DNA of 64,000 nt from Citrobacter amalonaticus (GCF_001559075.2 NZ_CP014015.2:62001-126000); one strand, 5' to 3'. Shown: positions 42,270 to 51,906, counted from the stretch's first letter. The notes: generated by a model from the sequence alone, not told the origin. Numbers and translations: made by a program.

Positions 42270-44432
42270 TTATTTTGTGTCTGACTTGTATTCGTACTCG
42301 TAGTACCCGTAATCCTGATACCCGGTGGCGCGACGGAAGATGGAGTTGAGGATCACCCCTTTCACCTGAATGCCGTTTTGCTCAAAGCGGCCCAGGCTGG
42401 TTTCCACCTCTTTCAGGGTGTTGACGGCATAGCGGGCGACCATCAGGGTCGTGCCTGCGTGACGTCCGACAATCGCGGCGTCGGTGACAGCCAGGATTGG
42501 CGGCGTATCGATCAGCACCAGGTCATAGTGGCTACTCGCCCAACGCAACAGCTCACCAAAGCGCTCGCTCATTAGCAGTTCAGACGGGTTTGGCGGTACC
42601 TGCCCGCGCGGTACGAGATCAAAATTAGGAATGGACGTCGGTTTCGCACAGGAGGCGATATCCCCTTTGCCGACCAGAATCTCGGACAGACCGTTGACGT
42701 TGTTGGTGCCGAGCAGTTCGTGGGTATAGCCTTTACGCATATCGCAGTCGATCAGCAGCACACGCTTGTTGGTCTGGCTGATCACCGCCGCAAGGTTGGC
42801 GCAGACAAAGGTCTTCCCGATAGACGGACTCACCCCGGTAAGCATCAGGACATTGTTTTGCGCCTGCATCATGGCGAAGTGGAGGCTGGTGCGCAGGCTG
42901 CGCACGGCTTCAATCGCCAGATCGGTCGGGTTGCCTACTGCGAGCAGTTGACTCTGCTTGTAACGCTTAACGCCCTTAATGGTCTTGACGCTATCCCGCG
43001 CTTTCTGCCATTCCGACAGCGGGATGCTGGCGTACACGCTGATGCCATTCTCTTCCAGCACCTGCGGGCTTTCGATACCGCGGTTGAGCAGTGAACGCAA
43101 CAGCACGCCAACGATGGAGAGCATCAGGCCCAGAATGATGCTGCCGAGAATGATCAGCGCTTTCTTCGGCTTCAGCACGCCGGGCTGAGCAATCGCCGGG
43201 TCAACGATACGTACGTCACCCACGGTGCTGGCCTCGGTGATCTTCAGCTCCTGCTGTTTGTTCAGCAGCTGCATGTAGACCTGCTGACCCGACTCAACGT
43301 CACGCGTCAGGCGCACAATCTCCTGCTGCGTTTTCGGCATCGCCGTCACGCGTCCGTTCAGTTTGGCTTTTTCATCCTCCAGCGCCTGACGTTTTTCCAG
43401 CAGCGTGCGGTACGCCGGGTGCGCTTTGGTGAAGAGCTTAGAAATTTCCGCTTCTTTAAAGGTCAGTTCGTTGAGCTGCGCATCGATGTTAACCATCGAG
43501 TCCAGTACCGCTTTGGCTTCCAGCGGTAAATCGACGGAATCTTTATCCTGACGGAAGGCATTCAGTTTATTTTCCGCCACGTCCAGACGATTTCGCACCT
43601 CCGGCAACTGTTTCGCCAGGAAGGCCAGACTCTTCGCCGCCTCTTCTGATTTACGCTCAACGTTCTGTTCCAGGTAGTTGCGGGTAATACTGTTGAGGAT
43701 GTCGCGGATCTGTTCGCGATCCTCACCGGTAAAGCTCAGGCTGAGCACACCGGTATCTTTACCGTTTTCCGCCACCGTCAGGTTGTTTTGCAGGTTATTG
43801 ATCATCCCCAGCGTGGAGAATTTGGTGACGGTAAACTCAGTATCCGGGCGGGCATGAATTTCACTGACCATCAGCGTAACGCCATCCTTACTCAGGGTTT
43901 GACCGAGTTGGCCACGCGCGCTGAAACCACCGTCGCTGCTGAGCTCATAGCTTTTATCGTTCAGCACCTTGAGGGTGAAGATCTGCTCGTTCATCCCTTT
44001 CGGCAGGGTAAAGGTGGTGACTTTTGCCGATTCATTCTGCCGCCCCATCAGCCGTTCCCAGCCCGCGCCAAACAGCGGGAAGGTGTTTTTGGTGACCGAA
44101 ATATCCAGATCCAGATCGTCCACCGTTTTGCCTAAAACCAGACGCGACTGGATTAGCTGAATTTCCGCTTCCGAGGCGGGCGGCTTGTTGGATAACGCAG
44201 AGCCGATATCCTGCACCAGCGAGTTGCCGGTGTTTTGTTCAATCTGTACCAGCGCATCCGCACTGTAGATAGGCGTAGCGAAGAGCGTATAAATCACCGC
44301 GCACAGCGCAAAAACCGCCGTAATGCCCAGCACCCACCAGCGCGCTTCAATGACGGTTCCCACCAGACGACCGATATCGATCTCATCATTGCCCGTTACC
44401 GGAGCGGCAGACTGTTTTACTTTTTCTGTCAT
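42270..44432 (-). CDS. wzc: Colanic acid tyrosine autokinase Wzc
   Basis: 720-residue inner-membrane polysaccharide co-polymerase and BY-kinase. TM1 is at about 31-52 (WWVLGITAVFALCAVIYTLF). A long periplasmic domain with coiled coils follows, then TM2 near 425-445 (ALIILGSIILGLMLSIVGVLL). The cytoplasmic kinase has Walker A GVSPSIGKTF, Walker A' VLLIDCDMRKG, Walker B VLIDTPP and a C-terminal Tyr cluster (YQDYGYYEYEYKS). I start at ATG 44432, which overlaps the wzb stop by one base (TAATG). Phosphorylation cycling with Wzb drives high-molecular-weight colanic acid. Confidence 0.97.
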   Translation of the reverse strand: MTEKVKQSAAPVTGNDEIDIGRLVGTVIEARWWVLGITAVFALCAVIYTLFATPIYSADALVQIEQNTGNSLVQDIGSALSNKPPASEAEIQLIQSRLVLGKTVDDLDLDISVTKNTFPLFGAGWERLMGRQNESAKVTTFTLPKGMNEQIFTLKVLNDKSYELSSDGGFSARGQLGQTLSKDGVTLMVSEIHARPDTEFTVTKFSTLGMINNLQNNLTVAENGKDTGVLSLSFTGEDREQIRDILNSITRNYLEQNVERKSEEAAKSLAFLAKQLPEVRNRLDVAENKLNAFRQDKDSVDLPLEAKAVLDSMVNIDAQLNELTFKEAEISKLFTKAHPAYRTLLEKRQALEDEKAKLNGRVTAMPKTQQEIVRLTRDVESGQQVYMQLLNKQQELKITEASTVGDVRIVDPAIAQPGVLKPKKALIILGSIILGLMLSIVGVLLRSLLNRGIESPQVLEENGISVYASIPLSEWQKARDSVKTIKGVKRYKQSQLLAVGNPTDLAIEAVRSLRTSLHFAMMQAQNNVLMLTGVSPSIGKTFVCANLAAVISQTNKRVLLIDCDMRKGYTHELLGTNNVNGLSEILVGKGDIASCAKPTSIPNFDLVPRGQVPPNPSELLMSERFGELLRWASSHYDLVLIDTPPILAVTDAAIVGRHAGTTLMVARYAVNTLKEVETSLGRFEQNGIQVKGVILNSIFRRATGYQDYGYYEYEYKSDTK

Positions 44433-44878
44433 TATTTTACCTGCTCTGCGTTCAATGCCTGCGCCCACTGGCGAGCAGACCGTTCAAGTAATGCATACAC
44501 CGCTTCAAACGCCTCACGGCTTTTGCGATACGGGTCGGGAATTTCGCGCTCATCGTCCCAGTGACCGAAAAGCATGACCTTGCCACGCATCTCGGGCGCC
44601 AGTTCGTGCAGAGAGGCGATATGTCTTTTTTCCATCGCCAGGATCAGGTCATAGCCACGGCACAGTCGTCCGGTGACCTGCCGTGCGCAGTGTCCTTCGA
44701 GAGAAAGTGCATGGCCGGCTGCGACACTCATCGCCGAGGCGTCAGCGCCTTTTCCCACCAACGCGCCCAGACCGGCGGATTCCACCGTTATCTGCGGGTG
44801 ATACTGTTTAAGCAGGCGTTCTGCCGTCGGGGAACGGCAAATGTTCCCCACGCAAACCACTAATATTTTGTTAAACAT
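44432..44878 (-). CDS. wzb: Low-molecular-weight protein tyrosine phosphatase Wzb
   Basis: 148-residue LMW-PTP that dephosphorylates the Wzc tyrosine tail. The signature loop CVGNICRS begins at nucleophile Cys9 with Arg15, and the general-acid Asp lies in the late motif IPDPYRKS. Full length. It sits 5 bases after wza and is coupled to wzc by a TAATG overlap. Confidence 0.96.
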   Translation of the reverse strand: MFNKILVVCVGNICRSPTAERLLKQYHPQITVESAGLGALVGKGADASAMSVAAGHALSLEGHCARQVTGRLCRGYDLILAMEKRHIASLHELAPEMRGKVMLFGHWDDEREIPDPYRKSREAFEAVYALLERSARQWAQALNAEQVK

Positions 44879-44883
44879 GACGA

Positions 44884-46020
44884 TTACCAGTTATGAAGGT
44901 CGCTGGCCGTATCCGTCATGTAACGGACACCGCTGATGGTCGGCAGCAACTGATTGATCAGACGGTTCCAGCGCGCGACCGGTGCAGTGGTGACATACAC
45001 CACGTCATACGGTTGCAGACGGAATTCCGTCGCCATGACCAGAGAGGTCGCATCAGACATATCGAGCTGATAGATGTTGGCAATCTTGCCGCCCGGGCCT
45101 TTGCCTTTCAGCGGACGGATCACGAAGATGCCGCTGGCGTTGGAGGTGGTCAGATCGATACCTTCGGCGTTACCCAGTGCTTCGGTCAGCGTCATGCCGC
45201 TGAAGTCCATTTTGAGGGTGCTCTGTTTTTTCACTTCCCCCATCACGAACACTTTCAGGTCGTCATTGCGCGGCACATAGAGAATATCGCCCGGATAGAG
45301 CAGACGGTTCTGGCTGAGATCGCCGTTTTGCATCAGCGCCTGCAGCGAAATACGTTGTTCTTTGCCCTCGTGTGTCAGCACCACGTTGCGCCAGTCAGCC
45401 ACTTCCGTCAGGCCGCCGGCGGCGTTAATGGCGTCCAGTACGGTCAACGGCACGTTGGTGATCGCCTGCTGCCCGGATTTATTCACCTGCCCGGAGATGT
45501 AGGCTTTTTGCGAACGGAAAGCGGCGATATTAACGTCCACCTGCGGGTCAGCAATGTACTTCGCTAAGCGCCCGGTAATATCACTGCGGATCTCTGCCAA
45601 CGTTTTTCCGACCACGCTGACCTTGCCGATGTAGGGATAAAACATCGTGCCATCGGGCTGAACCCAGTTGCCGGTATCGCTGGAGCTACGGTATTGCCCC
45701 GCTGGCGTGGTGAGTTCCGGGTGATCCCAGACGGTCACGCTCAGCACGTCCCCCGCGCCAACGCGGTACTGATAGCTGGCGAGCTCCTGGTCCAGCGACA
45801 TATTCGGCTGGGCAACATTCGGGCGCGGGCGTAATTGTTCTACCAGTCGCGGCGTGAGTGGATACACGTTAACCATCCGGTCGAGATCAAAATCAGCGTC
45901 TTGCTGTTTAATCACGTCTTTGCCCATCGTAGACATATTGCTGCCCGGAAGTACTGTGCAACCGCTTATCAAGGTTACCGACACCAATAATGGCATCAAT
46001 TTCATTTTGGATTTCATCAT
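44884..46020 (-). CDS. wza: Outer-membrane polysaccharide exporter Wza
   Basis: 378-residue lipoprotein forming the octameric outer-membrane channel for colanic acid. The lipobox LISGC places the acylated Cys at 21. A poly-export domain follows (YRVGAGDVLSVTVWDHPEL), then SLBB-type repeats (AYISGQVNKSGQQAI, VFVMGEVKKQSTL) and the C-terminal amphipathic helix (VARWNRLINQLLPTISGVRY) that lines the pore. First gene of the cps operon, 216 bases behind the JUMPstart. The RcsAB-controlled promoter region is upstream. Confidence 0.97.
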   Translation of the reverse strand: MMKSKMKLMPLLVSVTLISGCTVLPGSNMSTMGKDVIKQQDADFDLDRMVNVYPLTPRLVEQLRPRPNVAQPNMSLDQELASYQYRVGAGDVLSVTVWDHPELTTPAGQYRSSSDTGNWVQPDGTMFYPYIGKVSVVGKTLAEIRSDITGRLAKYIADPQVDVNIAAFRSQKAYISGQVNKSGQQAITNVPLTVLDAINAAGGLTEVADWRNVVLTHEGKEQRISLQALMQNGDLSQNRLLYPGDILYVPRNDDLKVFVMGEVKKQSTLKMDFSGMTLTEALGNAEGIDLTTSNASGIFVIRPLKGKGPGGKIANIYQLDMSDATSLVMATEFRLQPYDVVYVTTAPVARWNRLINQLLPTISGVRYMTDTASDLHNW

Positions 46021-46193
46021 TGATTATTTATCACTTTGGCAGAGTAATTATCCTGTGCAATTTAAATAGCAACTTCGCCGTACACATTTACATTGCAGTT
46101 AATTGAAAAGAAATTTAACTGGCATCAGTCCTAAAAAAATTGAATTCATCCGTAAGCTATTGACAGAATAATGCAGACTCGTCATCAGGCATT

Positions 46194-46236
46194 CAGGCAC
46201 GCTACCGCCCCTGGCTTTTTAGCTACCAATACACTG
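46194..46236 (-). promoter_or_regulatory. JUMPstart element with ops site, colanic acid operon leader
   Basis: The minus strand reads CAGTGTATTGGTAGCTAAAA then AGCCAGGGGCGGTAGCGTGC, with the ops core GGCGGTAGCGTG at 46198-46209. Apart from a few positions in the variable spacer it equals the O-antigen copy at 21597-21637. It predicts RfaH-dependent antitermination over the ~23 kb wza-wcaM operon. Confidence 0.94.
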
Positions 46237-46266
46237 ATTAGATTATGTTTTTGTAAGCCTTGTCAT
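46237..46266 (-). promoter_or_regulatory. Candidate wza promoter
   Basis: On the minus strand ATGACA (46266-46261) and TCTAAT (46242-46237) are spaced by 18 bases, each one mismatch from the sigma-70 hexamers. Transcription would begin at the edge of the JUMPstart, which must be in the leader RNA. The position is sensible but the match is ordinary. Confidence 0.35.
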
Positions 46267-46467
46267 TTCGCGCTTTTGTCGTAACTGAGAAAGCGTTAAG
46301 GCATTCTGAATGTCAGCCATTAATGAACCGGGATCCCACGTAATATATTTTCGCTTCCATCATTAACGCTGGAAGAATTGTTACAGCTAACGTAATTGCA
46401 GGCAAGGTAACAAGCCTGCTATTCTCTGTTTTTAAGATTAATATTAAGCGATATATTGGCCTGTTTT

Positions 46468-46526
46468 TAGGAATTACTTGATGTTGACAGAATCTATTTC
46501 CTCCATTCATCCTGCGATATTTCCTA
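46468..46526 (-). promoter_or_regulatory. Candidate RcsAB-binding region far upstream of wza
   Basis: Two 14-base segments, 46468-46481 and 46513-46526, each match 9 of 14 positions of the RcsAB consensus, 450-500 bases upstream of the wza start. Published RcsAB sites of cps operons lie at a similarly long distance. Which copy is used, if either, cannot be decided here. The remaining part of the 677-base wza-yegH gap (46021-46697) holds the JUMPstart, the candidate promoter and no convincing gene. Confidence 0.3.
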
Positions 46527-46697
46527 AATAGCTTTGTGCCATATTTAATTATTCCCGGCAGAAACTTTATGGTTATTTTCAGCGCAATCAGCAAGGTGAA
46601 GACGAGAGAAACCCCTTCTCGCCATTGCATTTTCCGCCCGCTTTATCCATGATCGAATTGTGACAATTGTCATATAACGAAAGGTATTACGTTTACT

Positions 46698-48281
46698 ATG
46701 GAATGGATCGCCGATCCGTCAATCTGGGCCGGACTGGTCACGCTGGTCGTGATCGAATTAGTCCTCGGCATTGATAACTTAGTCTTTATTGCCATCCTCG
46801 CAGAAAAACTGCCGCCTGCGCAGCGCGACCGTGCGCGCGTGACCGGGCTTATCCTGGCAATGCTGATGCGCCTGCTGCTGCTGGCATCGATCTCGTGGCT
46901 GGTCACGCTGACCAAACCGCTGTTTAGCGTGCAGGGGCTGAGCTTTAGCGCCCGCGATTTGATCATGCTGTTTGGAGGCTTCTTCCTGCTGTTTAAAGCC
47001 ACAATGGAGCTGAACGAACGGCTCGAAGGGAAAGACAGCGACAACCCCACTCAGCGTAAAGGGGCGAAATTCTGGGGCGTGGTGGCGCAAATTGTGGTGC
47101 TGGATGCCATCTTCTCGCTCGACTCCGTGATCACCGCCGTCGGTATGGTGGATCACCTGGCGGTGATGATGGCGGCGGTGATTATTGCCATCAGCCTGAT
47201 GCTCCTGGCGAGTAAGTCACTCACCCGCTTTGTGAACAGTCACCCAACCATTGTCATCCTCTGTCTCAGCTTCCTGCTGATGATCGGCTTCAGCCTGGTG
47301 GCGGAAGGCTTCGGCTTCCGGATCCCGAAAGGGTATCTGTACGCCGCCATTGGCTTCTCGGTGATGATCGAAGCGCTGAACCAGTTGGCTATCTTTAATC
47401 GTCGTCGTTTCCTGTCGGCCAATCATACCCTGCGCCAACGGACGACCGAGGCGGTCATGCGTCTGCTGAGCGGACAGAAAGAAGAGGCCGAACTGGATGC
47501 GGAAACCGCCTCGCTGCTGGTTGACCATGACGACAGCCAGATTTTCAACCCGCAAGAGCGTCGGATGATTGAGCGGGTGCTCAATCTCAATCAGCGTACG
47601 GTCAGCAGCATTATGACCTCGCGCCACGACATCGAGCATATTGACCTCACCGCGCCGGAAGAAGAAATTCGCTCGCTGCTGGAAAAAAATCAGCATACGC
47701 GCCTGGTGGTGACCGGTGGTCACGATGAAGAAGATCTGCTGGGCGTGGTGCACGTCATTGACCTGCTGCAGCAGTCGCTGCGCGGTGAACCGCTCAACCT
47801 GCGGGTATTGATTCGTCAGCCGCTGGTGTTCCCGGAGACGCTGCCGCTGCTTCCGGCGCTGGAGCAGTTCCGCAATGCGCGGACGCACTTCGCCTTTGTT
47901 GTGGATGAATTTGGTTCGGTAGAAGGGATTGTGACGCTCAGTGACGTCACGGAAACCATCGCTGGTAATCTGCCGAACGAGGCGGAAGAGATTGATGCCC
48001 GCCATGACATCCAGAAAAATCCGGACGGCTCATGGACCGTTAACGGCCACATGCCGCTGGAAGATCTGGTGCAATATGTCCCGCTGCCGCTCGATGAAAA
48101 ACGGGAGTATCACACCATTGCGGGTCTGCTGATGGAAGAATTGCAGCGCGTGCCAAAGCCGGGAGAAGAAGTTCAGGTGGGCGATTTCCTGCTCAAAACG
48201 TTGCAGGTGGAAAGCCATCGCGTACAGAAGGTTCAAATTGTGCCGTTACGCAATGAAGACGAGATGGATTACGAGGTTTAA
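46698..48281 (+). CDS. yegH: YegH, TerC-family membrane protein with CBS and CorC/HlyC domains
   Basis: 527 residues. The N-terminal ~230 residues form a TerC-like seven-TM domain with the acidic motifs VIELVLGIDNLVFIAIL and VVLDAIFSLDSVITAVG. A CBS pair follows (around 290-420: TSRHDIEHIDLTAPEEEI, GVVHVIDLL, FAFVVDEFGSVEGIVTL). The C-terminal CorC_HlyC domain ends near 515 (DFLLKTLQVESHRVQKV). The family is linked to metal-ion (Mg, Mn or tellurite) handling; the substrate of YegH is unknown. Monocistronic, divergent from wza. Confidence 0.93.
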   Translation: MEWIADPSIWAGLVTLVVIELVLGIDNLVFIAILAEKLPPAQRDRARVTGLILAMLMRLLLLASISWLVTLTKPLFSVQGLSFSARDLIMLFGGFFLLFKATMELNERLEGKDSDNPTQRKGAKFWGVVAQIVVLDAIFSLDSVITAVGMVDHLAVMMAAVIIAISLMLLASKSLTRFVNSHPTIVILCLSFLLMIGFSLVAEGFGFRIPKGYLYAAIGFSVMIEALNQLAIFNRRRFLSANHTLRQRTTEAVMRLLSGQKEEAELDAETASLLVDHDDSQIFNPQERRMIERVLNLNQRTVSSIMTSRHDIEHIDLTAPEEEIRSLLEKNQHTRLVVTGGHDEEDLLGVVHVIDLLQQSLRGEPLNLRVLIRQPLVFPETLPLLPALEQFRNARTHFAFVVDEFGSVEGIVTLSDVTETIAGNLPNEAEEIDARHDIQKNPDGSWTVNGHMPLEDLVQYVPLPLDEKREYHTIAGLLMEELQRVPKPGEEVQVGDFLLKTLQVESHRVQKVQIVPLRNEDEMDYEV

Positions 48282-48290
48282 CATGAAACG

Positions 48291-48374
48291 ATGCCGGGTG
48301 ACGAACGCGCCGCCCGGCATATGATCATTATCAGCTTCCAGGCCGGATAGGACACGGAGCGTCGCCATCCGGCA
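48291..48374. repeat. REP/BIME repeat between yegH and asmA
   Basis: ATGCCGGGTGACG...CGCCCGGCAT forms one hairpin and GGCCGGATAGGAC...GTCGCCATCCGGC a second. It lies between the convergent yegH and asmA stop codons, a common BIME location, and may help end or protect both mRNAs. Confidence 0.82.
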
Positions 48375-48390
48375 CACACACCCTGCCGAA

Positions 48391-50244
48391 TCAGAGTTTA
48401 TCCAGCAGCTTCTTCACATCTTTGCCGTTGCGGGAATCTTTATTGCGTTCCGCCCAGTCATTCAGACGACGCTTCGCTTCATCCTGCATATGCTTACGCA
48501 GTAACTGATCCACCTGCAGATTGTAATTCAGCGCCTGCCAGTTGCCGTAAACCCGCAGCGGAACCGGAGTCGCCTTCAGGAAATCGATCAGCTTGCTTTC
48601 ACCTTTCCAGCCGTCCAGCACCCGCACGTTAAACTGCGTGTCGCAGGTTTGCCCGACCAGGTCGAGCGTTCCCTGCCCCGTCAGGGACAGCATCGCGGAC
48701 TCGCCTTCCATGTTATCCAGCGTCAGTTTACCGTGATCCAGCGTCAGGTCCGTTACAAAGCGGGCCAGACGCGTTGCGTTATCAACGCTTTGCATCGACT
48801 GTACATCGCCGCCGCTGCGTTCCACGGCCTGCTGAATCAACTGCTGGAAGTTCATGCCGTCCATCCGCGTGTCGCGCATGTCAACATGAGCTTTCCCCTG
48901 CCAGCTGTGGCGGAATGACTGAGCATCGATATCCGCACCGGAGAAATCCCCCGCCAGCGACATCTTGCCGGTCAGGGCAATCGGGTAGTTGAATGCCTTG
49001 AGGATCGTACCGATTTCGACGTCGTCCAGACGCGGCTGGAACACCATTTGCGGGGTTTGCGCACGCGTATCCAGCGTCCCCGGCAGCGATATCATCCCGC
49101 CATCGAGTTTGCCTTGCAGTTCGGCGATCGTCAGCACGTCGGACTGATTGGTCATACGGCTGCTGACGTCGGTAAAATTCATCCCCCGCCAGGTCACGGT
49201 ATCCGCTTTCAGCGCGATATCGGCACTAAAGCCTTTCAGGCCCTGATAGGCGGGTTCATCCACACGACTTGAAATCACCGGACGCGCCAGCGGCGGCTGA
49301 CTTCCCCCCTGCGTCGCCGCACCGTTGGCGCTGCTGGCATTTTCGGGCGGCGCTAACAGGTTATCCAGATTCAGGCGGGCAAATTGCAGATTGACGAGCC
49401 ACGCGGGTTGTTCCTTCAGCGTCACCTGCACGTTTCCGGTCAGGGCGCTGTCGTTCGCCGTCACGTTGAGTTGGCTGAAGGTGAGCGCTTTCTTCTCTTC
49501 CTGCCACTGCGCCTGCAGTTGTCCCTGACCCTGGATGCCCTGTTTCGGCAGATCGGCGCCCTGCAACTGCCAGCTTAACTGTTGAATGCCCACGGTTAAG
49601 TTATGCGGATAATCGGACGCGTCAACGGTGCCGTTGAAAGCAAGGGTAAGGTCGCGCTGGTCGCGATTCACGCGGCCTGAAAATTCGAAGGAGCCGCGAT
49701 GCTGCGCATCCTGTTCCATCTGTAGACGAATATCGCGAACGGTTACCTGTTCATCATCTTCATGCTGAAAGACCAGTACGCTGTCCGCCACACGCAGACT
49801 GGCGACATCAAACGACCAACCGCGATCTTCGGCAACATCCGGCAACGTGTTGTCTTTCGGGGCCACCGGGGCGTTTTCGCGGCGTACCGCTTCCGTTTGC
49901 GGCGTTAGCTGAATCACCGCGCCTTTGAGCATCACCTGTTTGACACTGAGCTGATGACTCAGCAGCGGCCACAGTGCGACATCCAGGCGCATATTATCCG
50001 CACGAACCAGCGGTTCACTGGCCCCTTCCGCGGTTAACACCATGCGCCCGGAGAGGATGCTGAGCTGCGGCCAGACGTGCCAGCGCAGTGGGCCGTCCAG
50101 TTGCAGTTGATAACCGCTTCGCGCAGCCACCTGTTGCACCATATAGGCGCGGAAATCATTCGGATTGACTAACAATACTAACGCGGAGAAGCCGGCCACC
50201 AACACGACCAGCAAAATCATCAGCGTCGTCAGAAATCGTCTCAT
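48391..50244 (-). CDS. asmA: AsmA-family outer-membrane assembly / phospholipid transport protein
   Basis: 617 residues with one N-terminal TM anchor (about 5-27, FLTTLMILLVVLVAGFSALVLLV) and a long periplasmic domain of the AsmA type: an N-terminal chorein-like part and a C-terminal AsmA domain (LDTRAQTPQMVFQPRLDDVEI, GMNFQQLIQQAVERSGGDVQSM). Known alleles suppress outer-membrane protein assembly defects, and AsmA-like proteins are now linked to glycerophospholipid transport to the outer membrane. It lies 21 bases after dcd, likely co-transcribed with it. Confidence 0.95.
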   Translation of the reverse strand: MRRFLTTLMILLVVLVAGFSALVLLVNPNDFRAYMVQQVAARSGYQLQLDGPLRWHVWPQLSILSGRMVLTAEGASEPLVRADNMRLDVALWPLLSHQLSVKQVMLKGAVIQLTPQTEAVRRENAPVAPKDNTLPDVAEDRGWSFDVASLRVADSVLVFQHEDDEQVTVRDIRLQMEQDAQHRGSFEFSGRVNRDQRDLTLAFNGTVDASDYPHNLTVGIQQLSWQLQGADLPKQGIQGQGQLQAQWQEEKKALTFSQLNVTANDSALTGNVQVTLKEQPAWLVNLQFARLNLDNLLAPPENASSANGAATQGGSQPPLARPVISSRVDEPAYQGLKGFSADIALKADTVTWRGMNFTDVSSRMTNQSDVLTIAELQGKLDGGMISLPGTLDTRAQTPQMVFQPRLDDVEIGTILKAFNYPIALTGKMSLAGDFSGADIDAQSFRHSWQGKAHVDMRDTRMDGMNFQQLIQQAVERSGGDVQSMQSVDNATRLARFVTDLTLDHGKLTLDNMEGESAMLSLTGQGTLDLVGQTCDTQFNVRVLDGWKGESKLIDFLKATPVPLRVYGNWQALNYNLQVDQLLRKHMQDEAKRRLNDWAERNKDSRNGKDVKKLLDKL

Positions 50245-50265
50245 GCTATCCTCAATGGATTAGAC

Positions 50266-50847
50266 TCAGTCTTTATCAATCCGGCTGGCGACAGCGCCCT
50301 GCTGATCGCGATACTTCGCATCTTCACGACGGTTGTAAGGTCGAAGCGCAGGCCCCGATAGCGGCTCGAAACTCAACGCGCCGATCAGCATCCCCGGGCG
50401 CAGAGCCAGCGGTAATTTACCGGAATTATAGAATTCCAGCACGATACAGCCAGACCAGCCCGGATCGATACGGTGCGCGGTCACGTGAACCATCAGACCA
50501 AGGCGCGCCAGCGAAGAGCGCCCGTCCAGCCACCCCACCAGGTCCGCCGGCAGGGTTACCGACTCATAAGTCACTGCCAGCGCCAGTTCGCCCGGATGCA
50601 AGTAAAATGCATCCCCTTCCGCCAGGACGATCTCATCGCTCATTACGCGATCCAGCGCAGCGCTTACTTCCGCTTTCGGTCCGCTTAAATCGATAAAGGC
50701 AGCGGTATGTCCACTAAATGTACGAAATTTATTGCCCAGGCGCACATCCACGGTTGCGCCATTAATGCGCTCAACGGGCGGACGCGGGTTGATCGACAAA
50801 CGGCCTTCATCAAGCCAGGCTTCAATATCTCGGTCACACAGACGCAT
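50266..50847 (-). CDS. dcd: dCTP deaminase
   Basis: 193-residue enzyme converting dCTP to dUTP, the main dTTP precursor route in enterobacteria. The start at 50847 gives MRLCDRDIEAWLDEGRL, the E. coli N-terminus; an upstream in-frame ATG at 50901 lies in the leader. The active-site region GWLDGRSSLARLGLMVHVTAHRIDPGW-type segment is continuous, with the catalytic Glu in IVLEFYNSG. 91 bases separate it from udk. Confidence 0.96.
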   Translation of the reverse strand: MRLCDRDIEAWLDEGRLSINPRPPVERINGATVDVRLGNKFRTFSGHTAAFIDLSGPKAEVSAALDRVMSDEIVLAEGDAFYLHPGELALAVTYESVTLPADLVGWLDGRSSLARLGLMVHVTAHRIDPGWSGCIVLEFYNSGKLPLALRPGMLIGALSFEPLSGPALRPYNRREDAKYRDQQGAVASRIDKD

Positions 50848-50938
50848 GGCACTTTCTCCTTTCGTGCATCGGGCGCTTAACGCATTGTGCATTAAGGGCA
50901 AACCAGGTTATCACTGAACGGTACACAATTCGCCGGGC

Positions 50939-51580
50939 TTATTCAAAGAACTGACTGATTTTCGCTTTCAGAATATCAATGGCGATGCGATTTTTCCCAC
51001 CGCGCGGCACGATAATATCGGCGTACTGTTTAGACGGTTCAATAAATTGCAGGAACATCGGACGCACGGTCTTCTGATACTGCGCCATGACGGAATCCAT
51101 CGAACGACCGCGTTCGTTAACATCACGCTTGATACGGCGCATCAGGCAGATATCCAGCGGGGTATCGACAAAAATAGAGAAGTTCATCTCTTCGCGCAAA
51201 CGCGCGTCGGTCAGCAACAAAATCCCTTCAAGAATGATGACTTTTTTCGGCTCAACGCGAACCGTCTCTTTCATGCGGGTATGTTCAACGTAGCTATAAA
51301 CCGGCAACTCAATCGCCGAACCCCGTTTGAGGGCCTGCAGGTGCTGAAACAGGAGGCTGTGATCCATCGCATTCGGATGGTCGTAGTTGGTTTTAACGCG
51401 TTCTTCCATCGACAGATGGCTTTGATCTTTGTAATAGCTGTCTTCGGGAATAACGCCGATATGTTCGTCACCGACTTGTTCACGCAACTCGCGATAAAGG
51501 GTACTGGCAATAAGACTCTTGCCGGAAGCCGATGCGCCAGCAATACCGATAATGACGCACTGATGGGACTGATCAGTCAT
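50939..51580 (-). CDS. udk: Uridine (cytidine) kinase
   Basis: 213-residue P-loop kinase phosphorylating uridine and cytidine in pyrimidine salvage. The Walker A motif GASASGKS is at 15-22; PEDSYYKDQSHLS and NYDHPNAMDHSLL form the substrate site; RRIKRDVNERGRS is the lid. Full length. A near-consensus promoter lies about 65-90 bases upstream. Downstream dcd and asmA may be co-transcribed. Confidence 0.97.
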   Translation of the reverse strand: MTDQSHQCVIIGIAGASASGKSLIASTLYRELREQVGDEHIGVIPEDSYYKDQSHLSMEERVKTNYDHPNAMDHSLLFQHLQALKRGSAIELPVYSYVEHTRMKETVRVEPKKVIILEGILLLTDARLREEMNFSIFVDTPLDICLMRRIKRDVNERGRSMDSVMAQYQKTVRPMFLQFIEPSKQYADIIVPRGGKNRIAIDILKAKISQFFE

Positions 51581-51643
51581 AAATTTAGCGACCTGAATAA
51601 CCTGGTTAGGAAGGACGACGCCGCATGGGCGTCAAACGCGGCA

Positions 51644-51672
51644 ATTATAGGGATTTCGCGCGTGCGATACCA
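51644..51672 (-). promoter_or_regulatory. Candidate udk promoter
   Basis: A perfect TATAAT on the minus strand (51649-51644) with a weak -35 (TGGTAT) 17 bases upstream and a GC-rich discriminator (TTGCCGCG) after it, which would be compatible with growth-rate or ppGpp control. The remainder of the 326-base udk-dgcE gap (51581-51906) also has a TATAAT on the plus strand at 51786-51791, a possible dgcE promoter; no gene is visible. Confidence 0.42.
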
Positions 51673-51906
51673 GTCGAGATAGCAGGGAGTGTATTTAGCG
51701 CCCAATGTTTCCCTGTCGCAAATTTATTTGTTCAGATTTGGAGCAACCCGCGGAATTAACCCGATTTCGCAGTAATTAATCGCCCTATAATGTCAAATTA
51801 TGCGCAACCGGGATATAAATTGTAAATTGTTTGTACTAGCATAAACAGAGAATACTACGATGCGTCCGGGCGTTCCGCGACGTTCCGGCCACTCGGATAC
51901 AGGGTA

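Noticed and set aside
46313..46630. 105-codon minus-strand ORF in the wza-yegH gap with a hydrophobic N-terminus
   Set aside because: Ribosome-binding site is weak, composition looks non-coding, it matches no family I know, and it covers the region where the wza control sites are expected.
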